Below are positions 9,496-20,440 of a stretch of 64,000 bases of DNA, piece after piece. The notes under the pieces are model-generated. The model ran no database searches. It saw nothing but the letters and a program-made list of their open reading frames with translations, and was not told the origin of the DNA. The position numbers and the translations under genes are program-made. The stretch spans positions 9,377,001-9,441,000 of the forward strand of contig NC_081821.1 of the NCBI RefSeq assembly GCF_030704535.1, written 5' to 3'. Each line of letters starts with the position of its first letter. The stretch's first letter is position 1. This DNA is from Vitis vinifera. Taxonomy: Eukaryota; Streptophyta; Magnoliopsida; Vitales; Vitaceae.

Positions 9496-12400
9496 TGATA
9501 TGTAGTGTGGTGACCGGATAATCCCGGTAAATTTAGGCATTATTCACCGGTTGGCCCCGGTAATAAACATTTGCATAGTCGGGGGAGAGGGGTGATGTGG
9601 GAAATTAACATGGCGTATGAGCCGTTGCTAGCAGGTAGGTGGTGGGTCAGGGCCTACTTGGAATCCATCTAATAAAAATATAAATAAATGAGGGAGATTA
9701 TGCCAGGCTGGGAAAACCCTCATCAGATGTTATATGATTCTTCTTTTTATTGGGTGATTTCATTGAGGAAGTGGTAACACCCTCTGTTCGAGTGAAATCC
9801 ACAAAATTTTCTCACCAAATTTTCTGTGTAAACAAACAAGGAAATGCATTTGGCTTTTTATTATGTGTATAGCTGTGAGTGGTTGAACCAAGTGGCAAGT
9901 GGTGGGCAACAAGTTGATCCAAAATCTAGATTGGGGATTGACCAAACCATTCAAGATACCTAGTTTTGGTGAGTTCAAATTGACCAAACTTGTTCTCCTA
10001 ATTGAAAATGACAAATGTTTCCAAAATTTATTACCAACTTCACTCCTCCACTCAACACTCAAGACTCAATCCACACTACCACAATATTGGTACTCAATTG
10101 CCCCATCCCATGAAAAGTCAATTAGGCTTGGATAATGTCAATACAATTCAAATTTCATCTTATAATTGAATCAAGGATTCAAATCTTTAGGGAAATACCA
10201 AAAATATCTAACGAAAATTTGAAAGAAAAAAAAAATGGACATTCAAATGTTAGAAAAACGGGAAAATATGATAAGATAAGCAATAATCTATTTATTGAAA
10301 TGATTCGATTTCATTAAATATTAACATTTTCTATAAATTATATTATCTCTAGAAAATTTTGGGAGAACCAAAAAATATTTTGGAGCAATTGTGAGTCAAG
10401 GAATCGTTCTAATGAATGTTGGATCAAGCTACATGAAAATGAAATATTTATAAGGAAACTTTGAACGGTATAAAACATTTATGACTATTAGATTGTATCC
10501 ATATTTAAATCTAACCATTGAATTGAATTTTAGAAAATGTTTCTAATAAGTGTTTTTAGCTGTTTAAAGATAAGCAATCGATTATCTCCCAAAATCCACT
10601 ATTTATCACCAAAATATCATGATAAATTGAGGTGACACTCTCTTGTGTCCTTCCATCCTTTCCCCCATATGTTAAAGATTTTTTTTTTTTTTTTTTTTTG
10701 TGAAATGAATGATTTTCCATCTTTACCTCCATTATTCCTTTCCCTTCCCTGGCCAGCTTTATTTAATTTTAAATTAAATTGTTTTTAAGTTGTTAATTTA
10801 TTACTTATTTTTTATTTTAAGTATTAAGATTTTTCAATAAAATTAACTTAAAATTTATTATAAATTATTAAATTAACATATTTACCCATTAATTGTCATT
10901 AAGGTTTATTATTAAAAAATTAATTAATATTTATTTTCATTAATTTTAAGTAATAATTTCATTCATTAAACATATTTTGTAAGATAACATTAAAATATTT
11001 ACTACAAAAATTGAGTAATGGATTTGGAGTCAAATTGTTAAATATATTGTGGACAAAAAATAAATAAATAAAATAATTATTTTAACAAATAAAAAATAAA
11101 TTAGTTAATTATAATTATTTTAACAAATAAAATATTTATTATAATTATTTTCAATAAGATAAAAAAAATAAAAAATAAAACCAATATAATCATTTTGACT
11201 TAATACTTAAAATCATATTTAACTTCAATTTGTACTAATAATTTATTTTAACAAACTTGTTTAATATACTTAATAACTTAAATTATTAAATTAGTTTAAG
11301 TTATTAAGTTGATACATCAAACACCCTCTTAGTTAGCTTCTTGTCCAATAGAAGTTGAAATAAAGAATAACTAAAGCTACTTATTCATGGAAAATATAAA
11401 GACAAAAAATTTTAAATTTTGCTTGTCATGTTTTAAAAATGTATTCACTAGAGACAAAGGACAATTGTGGCATTTTGAAAAATTAAATTAAATTCAAATT
11501 CACTTCCAAGTGTTGAAGAGATTTGAAGCATAAATAAATCACTTTAAATTACTTGAAAACTATGTGGCATCCTTTTAAGCAAATCTCCTTCTAGGAGGGA
11601 AAAATGGGTTTTGACTCGTTGATGCAAACAGTAAAGCTCTCATTAGTTTGGGCAGTCAACCAGGATTGGCAGTTTGGGGCTTCCCTGGAGGCCAGCCCAG
11701 TTGGGTTCAGAGGCCCCCTGTTTCTGTTGTGTGGTCCAGTCTTGCAGCACCCGTGGCTACTGCCTCCCATGGGTCAACCAGGCTCTTTCTTGCCAACTGG
11801 CCTTAGTCTGAAATTCCAGGCAAACCATGCCCTTTTGAGTATGTAAGATTAAATTTTTGTTAATATTCAGGGCCAATCGAGCTGGAGTTCTGACTGTTTG
11901 GAATTGTTTAATGCACTTCATTTTACCCCTTTGGGATTGTTTGACACTATTTCTCTCAGTTTGAGCTCCATTTAGAGACTAAGAAACTCAAGAGAAATTC
12001 TTCCTAACATTAAATACTTTTGAGAGCTATTAAAAACCCCCCTACCCAACATTCCAAACTTAGATTTCAATAACATTCTTTCAGGGAACTTTCTTAAGCC
12101 ATTGTGCATTAATTGCATCATTGTAGAAGAGTGAGGATCTGAAGTTTGATAAGAGTTATTCTTCATCAACAAGGTGCTAAGGATAGGTAGCAAATAGTTG
12201 ATAGCTTCTAAGGAAAGTCATTCCCATTTTGGTTTGTGAGCTTGTGCTATAAGCTCTAGTGGGTTTAGTTCTCTTGTTTAGTTCTTCACAATTGTGGGTA
12301 AACCAGGAAACCCTATTTTGACTTGTAGATGGCATCAGAAAGGACATCAGGAGGGGATGTATGATTGACACAAACCCTTGAACATATGTTCATAACTTGC

Positions 12401-12849
12401 AATTGTGAAGACATTGTTGTTATCAATGGACTTGATTGATCTTTGGTTAGTTGATTCTTTTGTACTTGGTGTAAAGACAATCGTTAACACAAAATAATGA
12501 TGAAAAGTCATATCCACCTCCCTCTACATAGTATGCTACAATCTTAAATATCCTTGAGACAATTTCAATCCACAAGCACCATAAGACAAGAAATCAATTA
12601 AAAACCTCAGCAAAATACAAACCAAATCAACAGACTTCCATTACAATATTCCCCAAACATAGCACTACAAAGACTTGATGCAGTCTCACAGAGACATGTT
12701 CCCAAGGATCGGTTTGTTTTAGAATAACCATAGGCAATATATAGAGGTATTTACTATAGAATAACATAAGCAATAAACAGACAGTTCCTGCAGCTAGAAG
12801 TGAGTCTAAAGCACAGGTCATCTAATGCTAGATAAACTAAACTACTGAC
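9496..12849. other. AT-rich intergenic region
   Basis: No convincing gene. It contains a T-run at about 10680-10699 and very AT-rich DNA at 10750-11330. A sequence resembling a transposon end (ATCAAACACCCTCTTAG, about 11317-11333) has no clear partner. A GC-richer stretch at 11600-11850 has a short open frame (80 codons) that I could not relate to any family. Confidence 0.5.
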
Positions 12850-13865
12850 TTACAGTGCAGCAGCTCCTCCAACCTCACTACCATGGACACTCCAGAAAAC
12901 CTTTCCTGCATCATCCGATTTCCCGGTATCCATTGCGATGGCACCAAAGATTGCTCTAAAAGCACCACAAACCACTGCAGGGGTTGAAGCATTGGTCTTG
13001 GGGGAAACTCTGATCACCTTCTGCAACCCCAACCGCATTGCATCAACAGCACAAGAGGATTCCACTTGGGAAATCTCTGAAATGCGGCGGTTCAAATCTT
13101 TTGCAGAAGCTTCAATGTCTTTCTTTAGATATTGGAGAGAAACCGAAGTTTCAATAGTGCTGGCACCCAGAATGCTTAATGCTTTGTTGTTTTCTTCGGA
13201 GAATGAGGAGTGAGTCATTGCCCGGCGAAGAAGACCAATGCTCTGAAAAGTATAGCTGGAGATAAGAGAAAAAAAAAGACACACACACAATTAGCATCCA
13301 TTTGGATGGTAGGAAAACTGAGGAAAAGAAAGAAACGAAGAGAAATTCCATAGCAGCATATGTTTTAGGTTGATTTGGATTGCAGAAGATGAAAACCCAA
13401 TTTAATCAAACAAGTAACAAAAGCCCAATATTTCAAAACTTTATATTCCTTTCTTTTCCTTCCTTTTCTCAGCAACCAAGCAGAGTCGGTGCGAGAGAGA
13501 GAAAGAGAGAGCTTGCCCGATTTGTTTCTGCAGGGTTTCAAGAGCCAACGAAAATGGCGACGAGGGTTTGAGGATCGGATCACGAACTTCGTTTCCTGCG
13601 TGTGCCTGCGCTAAACCAGCAACATAAACACAGAATGAAAACGTGAACTCCACCCACCCTCTGCTTGGTAGCAAAGAAAACAATATCATCTTTTCTGCAC
13701 TGTTTACCATCAAAACTTACATTTTCTTTCCTTTTTTTCCTACATTTTCTCAGCAACCAAATCGGGATTTACAGTTTAAATTTTATAAATAAATAAATAA
13801 TGACCTACCTGAAAAGCTGAAAATTTTGCTAGAAGGAAAAGGGTGAGAATAATGAAGCGACCCAT
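12850..13865 (-). CDS. NFD2: NFD2-like RNase III-fold protein
   Basis: I join three exons: 13809-13865 (MGRFIILTLFLLAKFSAFQ, a signal-peptide-like start), 13517-13605 and 12850-13255, giving 183 residues. The protein matches the plant NUCLEAR FUSION DEFECTIVE 2 type, needed in Arabidopsis for karyogamy: LETLQKQIGYTF, LLRRAMTHSSFSEENN and VVCGAFRAIFGAIAMD in order. The two RNase III signatures keep their scaffold but lose acidic residues (ENNKALSILGAS in place of NERLEFLGDS; GAFRAIFGAI in place of DxFEAxxGAI), so catalysis is unlikely. Intron 1 is GT-AG (CAG|GTAGGT). Intron 2 (13256-13516) has a GC donor, GG|GCAAGC, and phase 2 agrees on both sides. The stop overlaps a donor-like CT|GTAAGT, so an extra 3' exon is possible. 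Family length (about 190 aa) agrees. Confidence 0.82.
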
Positions 13866-13989
13866 TTCTTTCTTCTTTTTTCCTCTGTGTTTCTCTGATG
13901 AGAATATCATCAGATCACTTTACTTAGGAGTGAAGGTTGCGTCCATGGGTCAACGACCAGTTCAACCCACATATTGTGGGCTAGTTCAA

Positions 13990-14060
13990 CTGGGCCCAAG
14001 TGAACTCAGTTTTTGTTTTTGGGTCCTCGACAAAGCCCACTCAGGCCCAGGCCCCAGGGA
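13990..14060 (-). promoter_or_regulatory. site II-type TGGGCC/GGCCCA motifs upstream of NFD2-like gene
   Basis: TGGGCCCA at 13991-13998 and AGGCCCAGGCCCC at about 14043-14055 lie 125-190 bp upstream of the start codon. GGCCCA (site II) elements bind TCP factors in many plant housekeeping promoters. The assignment here rests on motif and position only. Confidence 0.45.
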
Positions 14061-14070
14061 TGATAATTAA

Positions 14071-14850
14071 GCCATTTAAACAAGCTTGGCAACACGACTT
14101 CAAGAATCAAAATGACAACCTCGAGTTTAATTTATTCATTTAATGTGTTAAAACGAGTCCTCTGTTACCCATTTAAATTTATTAATTTTATATCTTCAAA
14201 AATTAAAATTAAAATGTATAAATTTTTAGCTAATTTCTATGGGATTTTCTTTTTCTGGGCACAAGTAAACATAATTCCCACCCTAGGGGGCTAATGCCTT
14301 TGTTGGCATCTGTCTGACCATATGAAAAGAAGAAAAAGGAAGAAACGATTTCATAGAAGAAATAAGAGTAAGTTCCCTGTAAGAGCTTAGAAGTGTACAA
14401 ACCAATGATGCCCACGTATATATCAGTAAGAGTGTGGAGTATAAACATGAGAAAATCTGGAGTTCTAATATTAATCTGCTCCAAAACAAGATGACATTTA
14501 CATGCAGTGCAACCAAGGAATTGATTGATATATAAGTGAACCACTTTCATTTTTCCATCAGATTTCGAAAAAGAAAAAACAAATGTGTTGTAACTTGTAC
14601 GTACCCTCCACTCCACTTCTTTCCTTTGCCAAACTCACCCCCAGTCCCCACTGTGTCCACCACCTACCTTTCCATCAGCCAGGCCCCCACATGTATTTGA
14701 ATGCGTTAATATCAGTGAACAAAAAAGTTAATCCCACTTCCTGAAAGAGAATTTTTCTGTAGAAAAACTATCCAACCATGTATCTAGTTTCCATCAGGGC
14801 GTTCTGTTTTTCAACTCTACTTCGATTCAAAGAAAGACCAGTGCTGCATC
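14071..14850. other. intergenic region
   Basis: This lies between the NFD2-like gene and the 3' end of the TPS gene, both on the minus strand. It should hold the TPS 3' untranslated region near 14700-14850. Nothing else was recognised. Confidence 0.5.
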
Positions 14851-17715
14851 TCAAGCAACACTTTCAAAGGAGAACTGTATTTGTGTGCTACACTTGGGCT
14901 TCATACTAGAAGCTCTGGCCAGGCCCTGGAGCAGTTTCAAAACATCTGCAGAATCATCAAGGTAGTACCTAGCTTTGCTTGGTTTTTGGCCGACCGTGCA
15001 TGCAAAGATCTCTGGGGGTGCAGGCAGTGATGGACTATAAATGGTGCTTGATATGCTCTCAAACATGTCCTCATCTGACCTATCGTCCCCAATGCACATC
15101 ACAAAATCTGGTGGTTTCCCATCACTGATCATTGTGGAAAGAATTTTCTCTGTAACCTGACCTTTACTGACTCCCTGCATGTTATCATGCAACTATGAGG
15201 CCCAGCCCCCTTGACCACAATAACATCAGAAGTGTAAAAGAAGAGCAGAAAGAAAGCATGTATACCTGTGGCTTAACCTCAACAATATGATGGCCCCTCT
15301 TAACTTCCACAGGTTCATTTGCAAGAACATTCTCAAGATGATCCAGCAACTCCATTGCCTGGCAGGATCCAAAATCAGGGTCAGCATCTTGGTGGTGCCA
15401 TACCAAGGCACTCTCCTTAGTCTCTATGTAGGAGCCATCAGTTGCCTCAGTATATAATTGCATTACAGGATCTGCAATTCTTTTCCAGTCAAAGTCCATG
15501 AGTAAAGGTCTTGATTCCCAATTGGAACTCTGACTCCACCTGCACGAAGAATCAAAGCAACCCTTATTTCATGTGGAATTAATTAAATTTACAGCCACTT
15601 ATAGACAAGGAAAGGCAGCATTTTTAAAATTTCTCTCTTTCAATTCACAAGGAGTCTCATTATCACAAAGACCAGCTGCAATACCAGTGGTCAAGAAAAT
15701 ATTAAGCATTAGACAAGAACATACCTAATGAAGTATCCATGCTCAGCTGCTATTCCCAAATTCTGACATTGAGCGAACCAGTCACTCAGAGAGTTTTTCC
15801 CCCTGCCACTAACAATAAACACAGTGTTCTTAGGGTCATTGCAAAGGTCATTTAGAATAGAGATAACCTCAGGGCTAGGAGTTTTAACAATGGAAGATTG
15901 CGGAACCACTGTTCCATCATAATCCAAAAATATCGCCCTTCTATTCGCCCTCTTATATGCTTTGACAATATGGTCAAGGGAAAGTTTCCTAAAATTGGGA
16001 GAAAGAGCAACAATTCTGAAACTCAGACCAAAACCAATGCTCCAGCAACGTTTACTGTAGTGATCTTTGCATGCCCGCTCCAAATCCTGCATAAAACTGC
16101 ATGCCCAATATGCCACATCATGAGAGCTGACGTACCGATAGTGCTTCTCATGCCGCAACTGCTTCTCTAAACCAGGCATTGTGATGGCTATGTTTAGTGC
16201 ATCAGCCACAGCATCAATATCCCATGGGTTGACTCTTATTGCACCACTAAGTGACGGTGAGCAACCTATGAATTCTGAGACAACAAGTGTACTAGTACGA
16301 GAGGACCCAGAGGTAATTCCCAAAGCTTCATCTATTTTTGGAGTCCCCTGCCTGCAAACTATGTAATTGTATGGCATTAAGTTCATTCCATCCCTCACAG
16401 CATTTACTATGCAACATTCAGCCAAAGCATAATAGGCAGTCTTCTCATAGAAAGGCACAGGATGATCAATCAGGACCACCGGTTCATAGCCTGGAAAACC
16501 AAAATTTGCATTTATCCTTTCGGTAATAGCATATGTCTCCCTTTTTGCTTCCTGAACATCTTTACCTGTGCTCCTTGCAGGATTTACAATTTGAACCAAG
16601 ACTAGTTCACCCCGCAACTCTTCATAATGCTGCAGAAGGTGTTCCATGGCTAGTAATTTTAGACTTAGTCCTTTAAATATGTCCATATCATCAACACCCA
16701 GAATAATCTTTTTTCCCTTGAATTGTTCTTGGATTTCTTTGACCTTGATGGATGTAGAGGGGAGATTTAGTGCGGATTCAAGTTGGCCCATATGAATTCC
16801 CACAGGCAAAATTTTGACATAAACCGTGCGGCCAAAATACTCAAGTCCAATGTGACCTCTCTTGGATTCATAGTTCAGGCCTAGCATTCTACTGCAACAA
16901 GACAAAAAGTGGCGAGCATAATCAAATGTATGAAAACCAACTAAGTCTGCATTCAGCAATGCTTTTAGAATATCATCTCTGACTGGCAGAGTTCGGTAGA
17001 TTTCTGATGAGGGGAATGGACTGTGGAGGAAGAATCCAAGCTTAACTCGATAGAAGCGCTTTCTTAAAAAAGTAGGGAGAATCATAAGGTGATAGTCATG
17101 AATCCATACATAATCTTCTTCAGGATTGATCACCTCCATGACCTTATCTGCAAATATTTTATTGGCTGAAACATAGGCCTGCCAAAGAAACCTATCAAAG
17201 CGATTGCAGTGCTCTGGTGACATGGGGAGCATATAATGGAAGAGAGGCCACAGATATTGTTTGCAGAACCCATGATAAAACTTTTTCTGAAGGTCAGGAG
17301 GAAGAAAAGTAGGCACACAATTAAATTCTGCTAGTAGTCTCTCAGCAACTTCTTCTTGCTCACTGGTATCTACATCAACCTTCAGAGATCCCACATAAAC
17401 AACATCAGTTTCAGATGAGAAACCATCCTTCATTTGTAACAAAAGCGCATCTTCATCAAAACTGAAGCACCATCTGCCGGTGTTTAAATCTTTTTGAGCA
17501 AGCAGAGGAAGAAAATTTGCCACTATAATTTTCTTCTCACGACATTTGGATGAGAAAATGTCTGAATCCTCATCGTTACTTCCGTTTCCATCACCATCAG
17601 AAATAATTCCTGGAACTGTCATCACCCTTGGGAGGGTTCTAGGTGTTTGAGGGAAATTCAACAGGTCCCCAGATGCCGCATCCAAGAAACTTGTATATGA
17701 TGATCTTGACACCAT
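14851..17715 (-). CDS. TPS: class II trehalose-phosphate synthase (TPS8/9/10 group)
   Basis: Three exons: 15725-17715, 15266-15539 and 14851-15174, giving 862 residues, normal for the class. The N-terminus (SFLDAASGDLLNFPQTPR, then LPRVMTVPGI) is typical of TPS8-10. A GT20 synthase domain fills most of exon 1 (DYVWIHDYHLMILPTFLRKR; HSPFPSSEIYRTLPVR; GVDDMDIFKG). It is followed by a HAD/TPP domain with LDYDGTVVP late in exon 1 and GDDRSDEDMF in exon 3. Class II TPS proteins are cytosolic, mostly without measurable synthase activity, and act in sugar and SnRK1-linked signalling. I chose the ATG at 17715, giving MVSRSSY as in relatives. Introns are GT-AG at family-typical positions (AEHGYFI-R and VKPQ-GVSKG). 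A leader intron appears to start just upstream. Confidence 0.95.
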
Positions 17716-17717
17716 CA

Positions 17718-20233
17718 CTACCAAGAAGAGTTTGTATAGACGCTTATCAAATTATACGAGGACAAAATGATGTACCACCAACTCCCTTCGTACCAAAAAA
17801 AAAAATGTCTTGAAGGGATGCTCTCAAGTAAAGGTAACCAACTACCTGTAGAAAAGGCAAAATTAGCTGTCATGTCTGGGGAGGGCAAAAAAAATTCTAT
17901 TATGAAAAATTCAAAGGATAATGCAGACACAAAAATATGGGCATATCTAAGGTTCATCCCCATGGATCATGGATTTTTTTGTTTCCGATTCAGTTAAGAC
18001 CCTAAATCCTAATACAGGAGTAAATGTTTGCGCTATAGATAAATAGAGGAAAAATGAAAAAAGAGGGAAAAAATCAAAATGATCTTTTGAAGTTTCACTT
18101 GCTACCCCTATGACTTTGAAAAGTGAATTCTCCAAGTGGCACTTGAAGAGTGCAATTCATTGGAAACAAAGTGCCTCAGTGATATATTTAACAAGTTAAT
18201 ACATACTCTTTCATCCTTTCTAGATAGATCTTACCACCAATCCGGGGTAGATGCAGAAAAACCTAAGAAGAAGGACTCTGTCCACATGTAAATAGGACCG
18301 TCAAAATCTTGTCCATCACATCCTTTATTCCAAACATAAAGGATTTTGTTTATTCATTGATATTAGAAATCATCTTCAATTCAACATGATATATATTCTA
18401 AAAAATTCTAGGAAGAAAAAGAAAGTGCTTGCTTTTATATGTTTAACAAAACCAATGTCTAATTAAAAATAAAAATAATCACATCAACAGAAAAGGAAAA
18501 TATCATAAACATATCAGGATAGCAACAGTAAGCAACTGCATGAACCAAACATTAACAAGCAGGTAAAAGTTACCATGAAGAAGCCATTGTTCTCAATATG
18601 AAGATAATAAATGATCATTCTAAAGAAAAATGATGGGATCATCAAGGCCCATTGAACCTCAAGCAATTTATATGTTGAGGCATATTCACAAGTTGCCCCA
18701 TCTATTCTAACCTAATTCTTTGGTCATCTAATATTAACCATGTAAAGAAATTTAAAAGTCACTTACAGAATCATGATAATAATATTAGCGATAAGAAAAC
18801 AGAATAAAATGAGCAGCACCCGGCACGCCCTTTTTAGTTTTCACAAGCCACAATGAAAATGAGGCTATGTGAAGGCAAGTGTGTGTGTGATGGATTACAA
18901 AGAGCTATATCAAGAAGTGAACCATGAACAGCACTACTATTAGTGCATGCCTACCCAAGTACCAAGGAACTTAGCTGGCCTGGAAACATGTGATTAAAAA
19001 TGCTTTAGGGATTTTCATTACTGCATGCCTTTTATAGGCAACTGATATATGAATGCCTGAAATGCTATCTTGGAATTAAATCTGTGAAGCCAATAGAATA
19101 AAAGATAATCCCTTCCCATCCAGAAGGAAATCGGCGTAAATTGCATGGGTGCGTGTATACACAAATACACATGTGTAGATGCATCAAGATGTGAATCGTG
19201 AATAGCACTACCATATGCCTACATCTCCCTAGCACAACGGAAGTTTGCTAGCTTGGCAAAGAGTAATATGAGCTGCTTCAGGGATTTTCATTGCCCTCTG
19301 CCTTTTATGGGCACCTGTTTTTGTAGGCAACTGATAAAAGGATGCCTGAAATGATATCTCAAGTTTAAATTTACAAAGCCAATCGGATAAAAATAATCCC
19401 TTCTCATCAAGAAGGAAATCGAGTTAAGTGCCGTAATCCCCACAAATATCCTCGCAAATCCCTTTGGCACCAGCAAAATCATATACTTATCTTACCTGTC
19501 TTTCAATTATGGGCACAAGGAAGATTTTCAATCAATGACACAGATTCGGGCCGTATGAACATTAATGGAGTTCATCCTTATCTTCATCATTTATATAAAA
19601 CCTTACCCCAAAACTAAAAAATACCTGAATTTTAATAGAAAAATCCTTTTGTCCCCACATCTCATTCATTAGGTTCACTTTAATTTTCCTTCGCAACTAT
19701 GATTGTTTTTAACTCAAAAAACTCTACATCTTTTCTAACCCCCAAGGCCCTCTTTATCTCCATGGATACTTTACTGTGAAGATTGGGGTAAATTCATGGG
19801 AAAGATTTTCTGCCCAAACAAACAGAGCTTCACAAAACTCAATTTCTCAAATACAATCCCTGCTTCTTACACTTTTCAAACGTGAAATTCGAATACAACA
19901 AAATCGATTGCTAAACAAAATGCCAATTCACCACCCAAAAAAACAGAAAACGGAAAACAAAAGGGACAAAAAAAAGGAGAAGATGAACTGACAGTTGGAA
20001 ACCCAGAAGTGAGATTCATGAAAACTGAAATCCACTTCCAAGTTTCAATGACAAAAGCGAATGCTTGCAACCCATACAGAGAAAGAAGCTAGAAAATTCA
20101 CAAACACACCACACCCAGATCTCAAAAACCCCACAGCTTCACATTCCCAAACCTTAACCCACACCCAGAGATGAAGATCTCCACAATCACGACATATCCA
20201 CACACATACGGAGAGAAAGAGACAGAAGGGTAC
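17718..20233 (-). other. probable leader (5' UTR) intron of TPS gene
   Basis: An acceptor (TTCTTGGTAG) ends two bases before the ATG, and a good donor (TTTTCAG|GTACCC) lies at 20233/20234. Class II TPS genes commonly carry an intron immediately before the coding region. I see no other coding exon in this 2.5 kb. The intron contains a diverged tandem duplication at 18910-19445. Confidence 0.55.
18910..19445. repeat. diverged tandem duplication of about 270 bp
   Basis: About 18910-19185 and 19186-19445 share ordered blocks: GTGAA.C.TGAA.AGCACTAC, then GGGATTTTCATT, GGCAACTGATA, ATGCCTGAAATG, and AAGGAAATCG. Small indels separate the copies. Confidence 0.7.
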
Positions 20234-20440
20234 CTGAAAAGAAACTGATCCCAGGAAGAGCAGAAGCCTTAAGAGGGCAGCAAGCAAGAATCAAGATACG
20301 TCAACACACAGTTGGAGAGAGATTTTCCTGAAAGGGGGAGAGAGAGAGAAAAAAAAAAAAAAAGAGAAGAAGGAAAGAAAATAGGAGAATTCAGAGGGTG
20401 AAGAAAGGGAACCAAGAGAACACCAACAATGTCATAATAT
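20234..20440 (-). other. probable TPS first (non-coding) exon and start region
   Basis: Pyrimidine-rich on the minus strand (CT runs at about 20335-20390), as is usual for plant leaders. It precedes the predicted donor at 20233. A short upstream frame starting at 20287 on the minus strand (MLAALLRLLLFLGSVSF) would cross the donor; whether it is translated is unknown. Confidence 0.4.

Noticed and set aside
11604..11846. 80-codon frame in a GC-richer stretch
   Set aside because: Starts with ATG and is locally GC-rich, but I recognise no family and see no supporting exon or promoter, so it is not called a gene.
14230..14616. 128-codon minus-strand frame
   Set aside because: No family resemblance, ordinary AT-rich composition; lies between two genes as intergenic or untranslated sequence.
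20045..20287. 80-codon minus-strand frame upstream of TPS
   Set aside because: It crosses the predicted leader donor at 20233 and has no homology. At most it starts a short upstream frame; not annotated as a gene.
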